Source of the DNA: RH-AL1 sp964244495
GTDB taxonomy: Bacteria; Pseudomonadota; Alphaproteobacteria; Rhizobiales; Beijerinckiaceae
DNA length: 64,000 nucleotides
Assembly (NCBI GenBank): GCA_964244495.1
Contig: CAXTIU010000002.1
Span: 348,543-412,542, forward strand
Direction: 5' to 3'
The position numbers and the translations under genes were made by a program. Numbering within the stretch: the stretch's first letter is position 1; every line of letters starts with the position of its first letter. Shown here piece after piece: positions 1 through 8,152 of the stretch. The notes beneath the pieces were generated by a model. The model ran no database searches. It saw nothing but the letters and a program-made list of their open reading frames with translations, and was not told the origin of the DNA.

Positions 1-31
1 GCGGTCGGCTTCGGACGGGCCGTCGTCCGCG

Positions 32-1468
32 ATGAAGGTGCTGGGCGCCTTCTTCCTCAACGTCGTGTTCAACTTCGCGGTCGGGTTGCTCGTCGCCAAG
101 TTCCTCGGACCCGAGGAGTACGGCCGGTTCGCCCTCGCGCTCGCCACCGCGACGGCGGTGCAGGCCGGCTTCCTCGATTGGCTCCGGCTCGGCGCGACAC
201 GCTTCTACTCCGAACGCTCGCGCGGCGAGGACCCGGCGCTGCGCGCGACGCTCGACATCGCCTTTGCCCTGGTGACAGCCGCGCTCGCGGTCGGCAGCGC
301 GCTGCTGTTCACCACCGGCGTGCACTTCCCGCTGTCGGACGGGCTGATCGCGCTGGCACTCGGCGCGGCGGTGGCCAACGGCCTGTTCGACTTCAACACG
401 GCGCTGGTGCGCGCCCGCTTCCACGACGGCCTCTACGTCAAGCTGGTGTTGGTGAAGAACGTGCTGGCCTTGGCTTTGACGGGTGGTGGCGCCTTCTACT
501 TCGCTTCCGCCAGGATGGCGCTGGTCGGCGGCGTGGTCAGCCTGTCGGGCTCGGTGGTGGCCGCCCGCGCCGCGCTGAGCGACCCTGGCGCGGAGGCACG
601 GCTCGCCTCCCTGCCGATCGCCCGCTCGATCCTGCGCTACGCGGCGCCGATCGTCGCCGCCAACCTTCTCTACATCTCCATCCCGCTCGCCAACCGGGCG
701 CTGGTGGCGGTGCTCTACGGCTTCTCCGAGACGGGGCAGTTCTCGCTCGCCTACGACATCGGCACCAAGGCCGTGCAGGCGATCGGCTCGACGCTCGACG
801 TGCTGCTGTTCCAGATCGCCGTGGCGGTGCACGAGCGCCACGGCCACGAGGGCGCCAGGCGGCAGATCGCCGACAACATGGCCATCGTCCTCGCGATCAT
901 CCTGCCGGCGTGCATCGGCATCTGGCTGGTGATGCCCTCGCTGCAGGGCCTGATCGTGCCGGTGCAGTACCGGGGACCCTTCGAGCGGCTGCTGACGCTG
1001 ATGATGCCGGGCTTGTTCTGCTTCGGGCTGATCCTGTACGCGATCAACCCGATCTTCCAGATCGCCAAGCGCACGGCGCCGCTCGTCGCGGCCGCGGTGG
1101 TGGGATGCCTCGCCGATCCGCTGATCCTGGTCCTGCTGCCGCGCCGGACGGATGCGTCCGACCTCGCGATCGCGCAGTCCGGCGCCTTCGCCGCCGCCCT
1201 CGTCACCTTGGTCGGCATCGCCTGCCTGTCGCGGCCGGCCTGGCCCCGCGCGCGGGACCTGGGCTCGACGATACTCGCCACCCTGGTGATGACGGCCGCG
1301 CTCCTGCCGCTACGCGACCAACCCCCCGGCGTGTTGATCCTCGTCGCGCAGGTCGGCGGCGGCATCCTGGTCTACGCGGCGATGGTCGCCACCCTCGATA
1401 TCGCGGGGATGCGGAGCCTGGTCGTCGAACGGCTCGCCCCGCTGATGGCGCGGGTCAGGGCGACATGA
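32..1468 (+). CDS. Polysaccharide/lipid-linked oligosaccharide flippase (Wzx/MATE-like), possibly 5'-truncated by the window
   Basis: The 478-aa protein is almost entirely hydrophobic helices, about twelve to fourteen, in the pattern of the polysaccharide biosynthesis/flippase family. It opens with a helix followed by a FLGPEEYG segment, typical of the loop after helix 1 in Wzx-type flippases (known of the family). Such proteins turn undecaprenyl-linked sugar repeats across the inner membrane; the substrate cannot be told here. The frame stays open upstream to the first base of the window, so the real start may lie outside; the ATG chosen puts helix 1 at the N-terminus and fits. Its last 14 bases overlap the convergent prmA. 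Confidence 0.8.
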   Translation: MKVLGAFFLNVVFNFAVGLLVAKFLGPEEYGRFALALATATAVQAGFLDWLRLGATRFYSERSRGEDPALRATLDIAFALVTAALAVGSALLFTTGVHFPLSDGLIALALGAAVANGLFDFNTALVRARFHDGLYVKLVLVKNVLALALTGGGAFYFASARMALVGGVVSLSGSVVAARAALSDPGAEARLASLPIARSILRYAAPIVAANLLYISIPLANRALVAVLYGFSETGQFSLAYDIGTKAVQAIGSTLDVLLFQIAVAVHERHGHEGARRQIADNMAIVLAIILPACIGIWLVMPSLQGLIVPVQYRGPFERLLTLMMPGLFCFGLILYAINPIFQIAKRTAPLVAAAVVGCLADPLILVLLPRRTDASDLAIAQSGAFAAALVTLVGIACLSRPAWPRARDLGSTILATLVMTAALLPLRDQPPGVLILVAQVGGGILVYAAMVATLDIAGMRSLVVERLAPLMARVRAT

Positions 1469-2399
1469 CCGGGCGGCGCAGCAGCAGCGTCGCCCAGCCC
1501 TCCACGTTTCGTCGCGCGACCAACGCGAAGCCTTGCACCCTGTACGCCGCCACCACCCCCGGCACGTCAGTGGCGAGCAGCCCGGACAGGATGACCTCCG
1601 CCCCCGGCGCGGCGAGGCGGCGCATGGCCGGCGCGAGGGCGCGGAGGGGGCGCGCCAGGATATTGCCGAAGATCAGGTCGTAGGGCGCGCCGACGCGCAG
1701 GCCCGGATGCGCCACCCCGACGGCGCGCACCGGACGCACGGCCGGGCCGGCCGCGTTGCGCCGGGCGTTGTCGCGCGCGGCGACGACCGCCACACCGTCG
1801 ATGTCGCCGGCGGCGACGGACCGGTGGAAGCGGCGGGCGGCGGCGATCGCGAGCACGCCCGTGCCGGTGCCGACATCGAGGATGCGGCGCGGGCGCCGCC
1901 GCTTGGCGAGCGTGTTCAGCGTGGCGAGGCAACCGCGCGTCGACCCATGGTGCCCGGTGCCGAAGGCGAGCGCCGCCTCGATCTCGATGCCGATGTCGCC
2001 GACCCCGACCCTCGCCCGGCCGTGCGACCCGTGGATCACGAAACGTCCCTCGCGCACGGCTTCGAGCCCTTCGAGCGAGGCGGCGACCCAGTCGCGTTTC
2101 TCGACCCGGCCGAACGCGGCGGCGGCGGCGGTTGCGGGATCGGTGGCGCAGGCCAACAGCGCCCGCACGGCGGCCTCGTCCGGCGCCCGGCCGAAGTACA
2201 CCTCCACGAGCCAAGGTCCGCCGGACCAGGAGGCGACATTGACCGTTTCCTCGAAGGCGGCGGCGGCGGTGTCGGCGGGATCGAAGGTTTCCACCACGAT
2301 GTCGGCGACGCGCCGCGCCGTCGCCTCGTCGCAGCGCAGGCGCATCACGTGCGCGGCATTGTTGGGCGGCAGGCCTTCGAGCATGGCGGCGGTTAGCAC
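1455..2399 (-). CDS. prmA: Ribosomal protein L11 methyltransferase
   Basis: A SAM-dependent methyltransferase of 314 aa, the usual PrmA length. PrmA trimethylates ribosomal protein L11 in the cytoplasm. Visible marks are the substrate-side element ALAFGTGHHGSTRGC, SAM motif I LDVGTGTGVLAIAA, and the GNILARPL motif (N-I-L-A) that binds the amino group to be methylated. The N-terminal part is the L11-recognition domain. It heads away from the kinase/regulator pair with a 37-bp gap and converges on the flippase. No sign of damage. Confidence 0.93.
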   Translation of the reverse strand: MLTAAMLEGLPPNNAAHVMRLRCDEATARRVADIVVETFDPADTAAAAFEETVNVASWSGGPWLVEVYFGRAPDEAAVRALLACATDPATAAAAAFGRVEKRDWVAASLEGLEAVREGRFVIHGSHGRARVGVGDIGIEIEAALAFGTGHHGSTRGCLATLNTLAKRRRPRRILDVGTGTGVLAIAAARRFHRSVAAGDIDGVAVVAARDNARRNAAGPAVRPVRAVGVAHPGLRVGAPYDLIFGNILARPLRALAPAMRRLAAPGAEVILSGLLATDVPGVVAAYRVQGFALVARRNVEGWATLLLRRPVMSP

Positions 2400-2436
2400 G
2401 CGGGGCGCGGTCCCGGCAACGCGGGGCCGTGGCCTG

Positions 2437-2856
2437 TCAGGCCGGCGTCAGCTTCAGCTCGCTCGGCGTCGGCAGGCTCGGCGGCGGATGGCGGACGCAT
2501 TGCGCGAGGTAGCGGATCGTGGCGACGATACCGGCTTGCGAGAACGGCTTGGACACGATGCCGGCGGCGCCCTCGTAGTCCTTCGGCAGCCGGGTCGCGT
2601 TGGCGGTGATGAAGACGACCATCGTCTCCTTGGAACCCCGCAGGAAGCGGGCGACGTCGACGCCGGTCGGGCCGTCGAGCAGCTGCAGGTCCACGAAGGC
2701 GACGTCCGGCTCGACCATCCGGGCCAGCGCGATCGCCTCGCCCGACGTCATCGCGGTGCCGACCACGTCGTGGCCCTCCTCCTCGACGGCCATCTCCAGT
2801 TGCATGAGCAGCAGCGCCTCGTCCTCCACGATCAGCACCCGCAGCGGCTCAACCAT
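2437..2856 (-). CDS. Single-domain response regulator
   Basis: A 139-aa receiver domain with no output domain. The acidic pocket is EDE at residues 11-13, the phospho-acceptor is D56 in VDLQLLDG, and the conserved lysine is K103 in SKPFS. It starts 8 bp inside the end of the LOV histidine kinase gene, so the two are co-translated and it is the obvious partner. Single-domain regulators of this kind, such as Caulobacter LovR, act as phosphate sinks or adaptor proteins in the general stress response (known of homologous systems; role here inferred). Confidence 0.88.
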   Translation of the reverse strand: MVEPLRVLIVEDEALLLMQLEMAVEEEGHDVVGTAMTSGEAIALARMVEPDVAFVDLQLLDGPTGVDVARFLRGSKETMVVFITANATRLPKDYEGAAGIVSKPFSQAGIVATIRYLAQCVRHPPPSLPTPSELKLTPA

Positions 2857-4015
2857 CGACGAGCACCTCGTCGAAGCGGCGGATCGGCGCGCGAACCTCG
2901 ACGATCGTCCCGGGATCGGCCGGCCGCCACGTCACGTCGGCCTGGAGCTGGCGGGCGAGCGTCTTGATGAGCCGGCTGCCGAAACCCGATCCCCGCTGGG
3001 CTGCGGGCATGCCGACGCCGTCGTCGGCCAGCACGACCACGAGGCGGCCGTCGGCGGCGTCGGCGATGCTCACCGACAGCCGACCGGAGCGGCCGGGCGG
3101 AAAGGCGTGCTTGAGGGCGTTCATCATCAGCTCGTTGAGCATCAGCGCGACGGGTGAGGCCTGCTGCGCCGGCACCTGCACCGGTCGCAGGTCGAGCGAG
3201 AGCGCGATGTCGTCGCGCCCGAACGCCTTGAGCAGCTCGTGGGCGATGTCGCGGAGGAATTCAGCGACGTCGAAACGCCTGACGTCCTCGGACTGGTAGA
3301 GGCGGCGATGGACGGTACCGATCGATTCGACGCGCTGGAGCATGCTGTCGAGCGACGCGCGCGCCTGCGGGTCGGCGATGGAGCGGGTCTGCATCGCGAG
3401 CAGCGCCGAGATCATCTGGATGTTGTTCTTGACCCGGTGGTCGACCTCGTGGACGAGCATGGTCTGGGCGGCGAGCGCCTCGCGCAGCTCGTCGGTCCGG
3501 CGCGCCACCTCGCGTTCCAGCCACTCCTGCTGGCTCGCGACGGCGCGCTGCGCCTCGATGCGATCGGTCACGTCGAGCTGCGAGGCGAAGAAGAATTGCA
3601 GCTCGCCGGCGGCGTTGGTGACCGGGCTGATGAACAGGCCGTTCCAGAACGGCTCGCCGGACTTGCGATGGTTGAGGATGTCGACGGCGATGTCGCGACG
3701 CGCGTCGATCGCGGCGCGGATCGCCCGCACGGAGGCCTTGTCGGTGTCGGGGCCCTGCAGGAAGCGGCAGTTGCGTCCGAGCACTTCCTCGCGGCCGTAG
3801 CCCGTCAGCCGGTAGAAGGCGGCGTTGGCGAAGACGATCGGATTGTCCGGCTGTCGTGGGTCGGTGACGATCATCGCCATGCGCGTCGCACGAACCGCGG
3901 CGGCGAAGGGGTCGCCCTGCCCCTGTTCGGCGTGAAGTCGATCGGTCTCACGCCAGTCGTGGATATCCGTCAAATGCGAGTTCCCCGACAGACGAGGTTT
4001 AGCTCGCACAGACAT
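2849..4015 (-). CDS. LOV-domain blue-light sensor histidine kinase (HisKA_2 type)
   Basis: 388 aa, soluble, no membrane segment. An N-terminal PAS/LOV domain (about residues 35-150) carries the flavin-adduct motif GRNCRFLQ with the photoactive cysteine at C83, plus NHRKSGEPFWN on the later strands. A short coiled linker (about 155-185) leads to a HisKA_2 dimerisation helix, EVDHRVKNN, with the phospho-accepting H193. The ATPase domain has LNELMMNALKHA and DDGVGMP. The motif set is that of blue-light-activated kinases such as LovK (established family knowledge). It overlaps the downstream response regulator by 8 bp. The gap upstream holds a 14-bp direct repeat. Confidence 0.9.
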   Translation of the reverse strand: MSVRAKPRLSGNSHLTDIHDWRETDRLHAEQGQGDPFAAAVRATRMAMIVTDPRQPDNPIVFANAAFYRLTGYGREEVLGRNCRFLQGPDTDKASVRAIRAAIDARRDIAVDILNHRKSGEPFWNGLFISPVTNAAGELQFFFASQLDVTDRIEAQRAVASQQEWLEREVARRTDELREALAAQTMLVHEVDHRVKNNIQMISALLAMQTRSIADPQARASLDSMLQRVESIGTVHRRLYQSEDVRRFDVAEFLRDIAHELLKAFGRDDIALSLDLRPVQVPAQQASPVALMLNELMMNALKHAFPPGRSGRLSVSIADAADGRLVVVLADDGVGMPAAQRGSGFGSRLIKTLARQLQADVTWRPADPGTIVEVRAPIRRFDEVLVDG

Positions 4016-4052
4016 AGCGCAGATTGCCGAGGATGCCGTTAGTCATTTTGAC

Positions 4053-4140
4053 CGGGGGTCGGCGCCCGCGTCATTTGATCCGATCGGGGAGGAGGCGACG
4101 ATAACATTCGTGAATCGCGACTGGATCGGGGGTCGGCGCC
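4053..4140. repeat. Perfect 14-bp direct repeat between guaA and the LOV kinase gene
   Basis: CGGGGGTCGGCGCC occurs at 4053-4066 and again at 4127-4140, 74 bp apart. The first copy is about 38 bp upstream of the kinase start codon (reading minus), the second abuts the guaA stop codon. The space between is comparatively AT-rich. It could be a pair of regulator sites or a small duplication; nothing in the sequence decides. Confidence 0.5.
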
Positions 4141-5748
4141 TCACTCCCACTCGATCGTTCCCGGCGGCTTGGACGTCACGTCGTAGACCACGCGGTTGAT
4201 GCCCTGGACCTCGTTGATGATGCGGGTCGCGGTGCGCCCCAGCACCGCCATGTCGAAGGGGAAGAAATCCGCCGTCATGCCGTCGACGGCGGTGACCGCC
4301 CGCAGCGCGCAGACGAAGTCGTAGGTGCGGCCATCCCCCATCACGCCGACGCTCTGCACCGGCAGCAGAACGGCGAAGGCCTGCCAGATCGTGTCGTAGA
4401 GGCCGGCGCGGCGGATCTCGTCGAGGTAGATCGCGTCCGCCTCGCGCAGGATCGCGAGCTTCTCCGGCGTCACCACGCCCGGGCAGCGAATCGCGAGGCC
4501 GGGGCCGGGGAACGGGTGGCGCCCGACGAAGCCGTCCGGCAGGCCGAGCGCGCGGCCGAGCGCGCGCACCTCGTCCTTGAACAGCTCGCGGAGCGGCTCG
4601 ACGAGCTTGAGGTTCATGCGCTCGGGCAGGCCGCCGACGTTGTGGTGCGACTTGATCGTCACCGACGGCCCGCCGGAGAAGGACACGGACTCGATCACGT
4701 CGGGGTAAAGGGTCCCCTGCGCCAGGAATTCGAGCGGTCCCCGCCCGTCTTCCGCGATCCGCTTCGCCTGCTGCTCAAAGGTCGCGACGAACAGACGACC
4801 GATGATCTTGCGCTTCTGCTCCGGGTCCTTGATGCCGTGCAGCGCGCCGAGGAAAAGCTCAGCCGCTTCAATGTGCACCAGGGGAATGCTGAAGTGCTCG
4901 CGGAACAGGGCGACGATCTGCTCCGACTCGCCCTTCCGCATCAAGCCATGGTCGACGTAGACGCAGGTGAGCCGGTCGCCGATCGCCTCGTGGATCAGCA
5001 CGGCGGCGACCGCCGAGTCGACGCCGCCCGACAGGCCGCACAGCACCCTGCCCTCGCCCACCTTGGCGCGGATCGCGGCGACCGCCTCGGCGCGGAACGC
5101 CTTCATCGTCCAGTCGGCGCGGCAGCCGGCGATGCCCCGCACGAAGTTGGCGAGCAGCTTCGCCCCGTCCGGCGTGTGATGCACCTCGGGATGGAACTGC
5201 AGGCCGTAGAAGCGCCGCGCCTCGTCGGCCATCATGCAGTCCGGCGCGTTGGCCGAGCGGCCGATGCGCTGGAAGCCGGCCGGCATCCGGGTGACGCGGT
5301 CGCCGTGGCTCATCCACACCGGATGGAGGCCGTGCGCCCACACGCCGTCGAGCAGCGGCGAGGTCGCGGTCGCCTCGACATCGGCCCGCCCGAACTCGCG
5401 GTGGTGGCCGGACTCGACCGCGCCGCCGAGCTGCACCGCCATCAGCTGTTCGCCGTAGCAGATGCCGAGCACCGGGATGCCGGCGGTGAACAGCGCGTCC
5501 GGCGCGCGCGGCGAGCCGTCCTCCAGCACGGAGGCGGGGCCGCCCGACAGGATCACCGCCTTGGGCTTGATCGCGTCGAGCGCGGCGGCGGCGGATTGGA
5601 ACGGCGCGATCTCGCAGTAGACGCCGGCCTCCCGCACCCGACGGGCGATCAACTGGGTGACCTGCGAGCCGAAGTCGATGATGAGGACCTTGTCGTGGTT
5701 GGCGAGGACGTCGTCATGGACGAGGTCGGGTTGAAAATCGGCGGCCAT
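4141..5748 (-). CDS. guaA: GMP synthase (glutamine-hydrolysing)
   Basis: Makes GMP from XMP, ATP and glutamine in the cytoplasm. At 535 aa it is the normal fused form. The N-terminal glutamine amidotransferase has nucleophile C97 in GICYGEQ and the histidine of FHPEVHHT; the ATP-pyrophosphatase domain has the P-loop GLSGGVDSAV; the C-terminal dimerisation domain ends in PPGTIEWE, as expected. The frame stays open well upstream, but the start at 5748 has an AGGGA ribosome site and matches the family length. Transcribed alone towards the LOV kinase gene. Confidence 0.96.
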   Translation of the reverse strand: MAADFQPDLVHDDVLANHDKVLIIDFGSQVTQLIARRVREAGVYCEIAPFQSAAAALDAIKPKAVILSGGPASVLEDGSPRAPDALFTAGIPVLGICYGEQLMAVQLGGAVESGHHREFGRADVEATATSPLLDGVWAHGLHPVWMSHGDRVTRMPAGFQRIGRSANAPDCMMADEARRFYGLQFHPEVHHTPDGAKLLANFVRGIAGCRADWTMKAFRAEAVAAIRAKVGEGRVLCGLSGGVDSAVAAVLIHEAIGDRLTCVYVDHGLMRKGESEQIVALFREHFSIPLVHIEAAELFLGALHGIKDPEQKRKIIGRLFVATFEQQAKRIAEDGRGPLEFLAQGTLYPDVIESVSFSGGPSVTIKSHHNVGGLPERMNLKLVEPLRELFKDEVRALGRALGLPDGFVGRHPFPGPGLAIRCPGVVTPEKLAILREADAIYLDEIRRAGLYDTIWQAFAVLLPVQSVGVMGDGRTYDFVCALRAVTAVDGMTADFFPFDMAVLGRTATRIINEVQGINRVVYDVTSKPPGTIEWE

Positions 5749-6007
5749 GGCGATCCCTGAAGCATCAGCCCGCACGCACGGCGGTTTCCGGGTGGGGCTG
5801 ACGCGGTGCTTGAGGCGAGCCCCCGATGTAGAGCGTTTCGGCGCCGGTTTGAACGGCTTTCCTTCACGGCCGCGGGATGGGACGCGGCCTTGTCGCGGCG
5901 AAACATGGCTACCGCGAGCTTGCCGGCGGGCGCCGCTTTCGCCGGCTCGGTTTGAGGCGGCGGCAAGGGCTCTCCCCCTATGGTCGCGGCAACCGAAGGA
6001 GCCGGTC

Positions 6008-6277
6008 ATGACCGCATTGTTCTTCATTTCCCGGGACACCGGCCCCGGGCAGCGGGTCGATCTCGCCTCCCTGGCCCAGCTGTTCGCCGAACCCGACGAG
6101 CCGACCCCGCCGCGCGCCGACCGGCGCCCCATCGTGCGGCTCGCGCTGCTGGCGCTCATCCTCCTCGGAACGGTCGGCGACATGGTGTTCGTGGCCAGGC
6201 CCGGCGCGTTGTGCCCCGCCGCCGGCATCGAGCGGTCGAGCCAGGCGGCCGGCCCGTCAGGTCCTGAGCAGGCTTGA
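6008..6277 (+). CDS. Small single-pass membrane protein, unknown function
   Basis: 89 aa. The ATG follows an AAGGAG ribosome site at good spacing, the main reason to believe it. The N-terminal half is soluble and acidic (LAQLFAEPDEPTPPRADR), then one hydrophobic segment at about residues 43-65 spans the membrane, then a short tail. I do not recognise a family. It diverges from guaA and its last 21 bp overlap the 3' end of the convergent rRNA methyltransferase gene. The frame is open further upstream, but there is no better start. Confidence 0.6.
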   Translation: MTALFFISRDTGPGQRVDLASLAQLFAEPDEPTPPRADRRPIVRLALLALILLGTVGDMVFVARPGALCPAAGIERSSQAAGPSGPEQA

Positions 6278-7543
6278 AACGAAGAACCCGTCGGTACCGG
6301 TGCGCAGCGGCGACAGGCGGATGCCGAGGTCGCCGGCGTGGGCGGCGAGGGCGGGAAGCCCGGCCGCCGTCGCCACCGCCGCCGGCGCCTGCGACCTGAA
6401 GGCGTCTTGGGTCGCCAGGAAGGCCTCGATCCGCCTTTCGTTCTCGTCGGCGAGCAGAGAGCAGGTGACGTAGACGAGCCGGCCACCCGCCTTCACGTAG
6501 GTCGCCGCCTGGGCCAGCACCGCGTCCTGTTCCTTGATCCGCTGGTCGAGCGCGCCGGGCCGCACCCGCCATTTGGCGTCGGGGTTGCGGCGCCAGGTGC
6601 CGGTGCCCGTGCAGGGCGCGTCGACGAGGACGAGGTCGCAGCGGCCTCGGAGGTCGTCGATCGGCGGCACGCCCCGGCGCGGGGCGCGGATCTGGACCGT
6701 GCGCGCGCCCGACTTGTCGAGGCGGGGAAACAGCCCGGCGAGGCGCCGTCCGTCGGTGTCGGCGGCGTAGATCTGCCCCCGGTTCCCCATCAGGGCGGCG
6801 AGCGCCAGCGTCTTGCCGCCCCCGCCGGCGCAGAGGTCCAGCACCTGCTGCCCCGGCTGGGGATTGGCGAGCCGCGCCGCCAGCTGCGAACCCTCGTCCT
6901 GCACCTCGACGAGCCCCTTGACGAAGGCCGGCTCGCCGCTCAGCGCCGGGCCGCGCCCATCGAGGCCGAGCGGCAGCCGCAGGCCGTCGGGCGACAGGGT
7001 CGATGCCACCGGCGACACATGGGCGAGGGCGGCCAGCACCTTATCGCGCGTCGCCTTGAGCGTGTTGACCCGCACGTCGAGCGGCGCCCGCTCCGCCATG
7101 GCCTGCATCTCGGGCACCAGCGCGTCGCCGAACACGGCCGCGAGCGCCGGCTCGATCCACGGCGGGAAGTCGCCCTGGACGTGGAGCGGCGCGTCGGCCA
7201 CGGCCCGCGTGGCGAGCGCCGCGCGCTCCGCGTCGCTCAAGGTTTCCGGCGCGTGCGCGTCGCCGGTGCAGATCGCGGCGATGGCGTCGGCGGTCATGCC
7301 CCTCGCCCTGGCGAGCGAGCCGAGCACGATCGCGCGCGGCGTCTCCGCGTCCATCACCCAGGCGGCGGAGGCCCGTCGGCGCAGCGCATCGTAGACGTGG
7401 GCCGCGACCGCCGCGCGGTCCTTGGATCCGGCGAAGCGATGGGCGAAACCGTAGTCCTTCAGGGCGTCGGCGGCGGGGCGGCGCCGCGCCTCGATCTCGG
7501 CGAGGACGACGATCGCCGCCGCCAGCCGTCCCCCCGGCGTCAT
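6257..7543 (-). CDS. rsmB: RsmB/NOP-family RNA (cytosine-5)-methyltransferase
   Basis: 428 aa. RsmB-type enzymes methylate 16S rRNA cytosine (C967 in E. coli) with SAM. The N-terminal helical NusB-like region is followed by the catalytic domain: SAM motif LDLCAGGGGKTLALAA, motif IV VDAPCTGTGTWRRNPDAKW with its release cysteine, and motif VI VTCSLLADEN with the catalytic cysteine. The C-terminus RLSPLRTGTDGFFVSSL is typical. The start at 7543 shares an ATGA overlap with the MAPEG gene stop, so the two are translationally coupled. The exact target base is inferred from the family. Confidence 0.9.
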   Translation of the reverse strand: MTPGGRLAAAIVVLAEIEARRRPAADALKDYGFAHRFAGSKDRAAVAAHVYDALRRRASAAWVMDAETPRAIVLGSLARARGMTADAIAAICTGDAHAPETLSDAERAALATRAVADAPLHVQGDFPPWIEPALAAVFGDALVPEMQAMAERAPLDVRVNTLKATRDKVLAALAHVSPVASTLSPDGLRLPLGLDGRGPALSGEPAFVKGLVEVQDEGSQLAARLANPQPGQQVLDLCAGGGGKTLALAALMGNRGQIYAADTDGRRLAGLFPRLDKSGARTVQIRAPRRGVPPIDDLRGRCDLVLVDAPCTGTGTWRRNPDAKWRVRPGALDQRIKEQDAVLAQAATYVKAGGRLVYVTCSLLADENERRIEAFLATQDAFRSQAPAAVATAAGLPALAAHAGDLGIRLSPLRTGTDGFFVSSLLRT

Positions 7544-7983
7544 GCGGCGAGGCCGACCGGGAACACGATGCCGAAGACCACGCCGAAGAAGATCAACAGC
7601 CAGAGCAGCGCTGTCGCCGCCGCCGAGCCGATGAACAGCAGGCCCCTGACAGAGACCTTGTTGTTGGTGGTGTGGACGAAGGCGTGGACGAGGCGCAGCG
7701 CCACGAACAGCCATTCCAGCAGCACGAACAGGGTGCCGGCCTGGTGCAGCACGATCGCGAAGATGACGGCGAGCATGAACAGCACCGGCATCTCGAACTG
7801 GTTGGCGTAGCAATTGCCGAACTGCTTCGAGCGGGCCGGCCACGCCGCGTCGGAGAGCGCGATGTCGCTCTCCCGCACGCCGGCGCGCGTCGCGTCGCGG
7901 CGTGTCTTGGCCATTCCGCCGAGCAGGACGAAGACGAGCGCGACCTGGACGAGGACGGGCAGGAGAACGGACTGGATGGACAT
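7540..7983 (-). CDS. MAPEG family membrane protein
   Basis: 147 aa with about four hydrophobic helices, matching the MAPEG (eicosanoid/glutathione metabolism) membrane family. Typical pieces are RSKQFGNCYANQFEMPVLF in helix 2 and an RLVHAFVHT-like segment. Eukaryotic members use glutathione; bacterial members of this short type are mostly uncharacterised, so no substrate is proposed. It is first in a two-gene unit with the rRNA methyltransferase, overlapping by 4 bp. Confidence 0.85.
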   Translation of the reverse strand: MSIQSVLLPVLVQVALVFVLLGGMAKTRRDATRAGVRESDIALSDAAWPARSKQFGNCYANQFEMPVLFMLAVIFAIVLHQAGTLFVLLEWLFVALRLVHAFVHTTNNKVSVRGLLFIGSAAATALLWLLIFFGVVFGIVFPVGLAA

Positions 7984-8152
7984 GGGGAGCTCGGTGCGGC
8001 GTTACCCGTTTCATCGGCGAAAGCCGCAGTCGAGTCAAAGGGCCCCGAGTCGCCGGCGGACGCCCGGCCCCGCGCGGCAGGGGTCGAGCGCCCCACCGCG
8101 TCGCCCGCCACCGCCGGCTGGCGGCACGGCCGGCGAGGAACGGAAGCCGGCG

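Noticed and set aside
1533..2396. Long plus-strand frames opposite prmA and many similar antisense frames through the window
   Set aside because: They are high-GC shadows with Arg/Ala/Gly-rich low-complexity sequence and no family signatures.
5749..6486. N-terminal extension of guaA giving a 781-aa protein
   Set aside because: The extra 246 residues are antisense to a better-supported small gene and to the rRNA methyltransferase end, and a good ribosome site marks the normal start at 5748.
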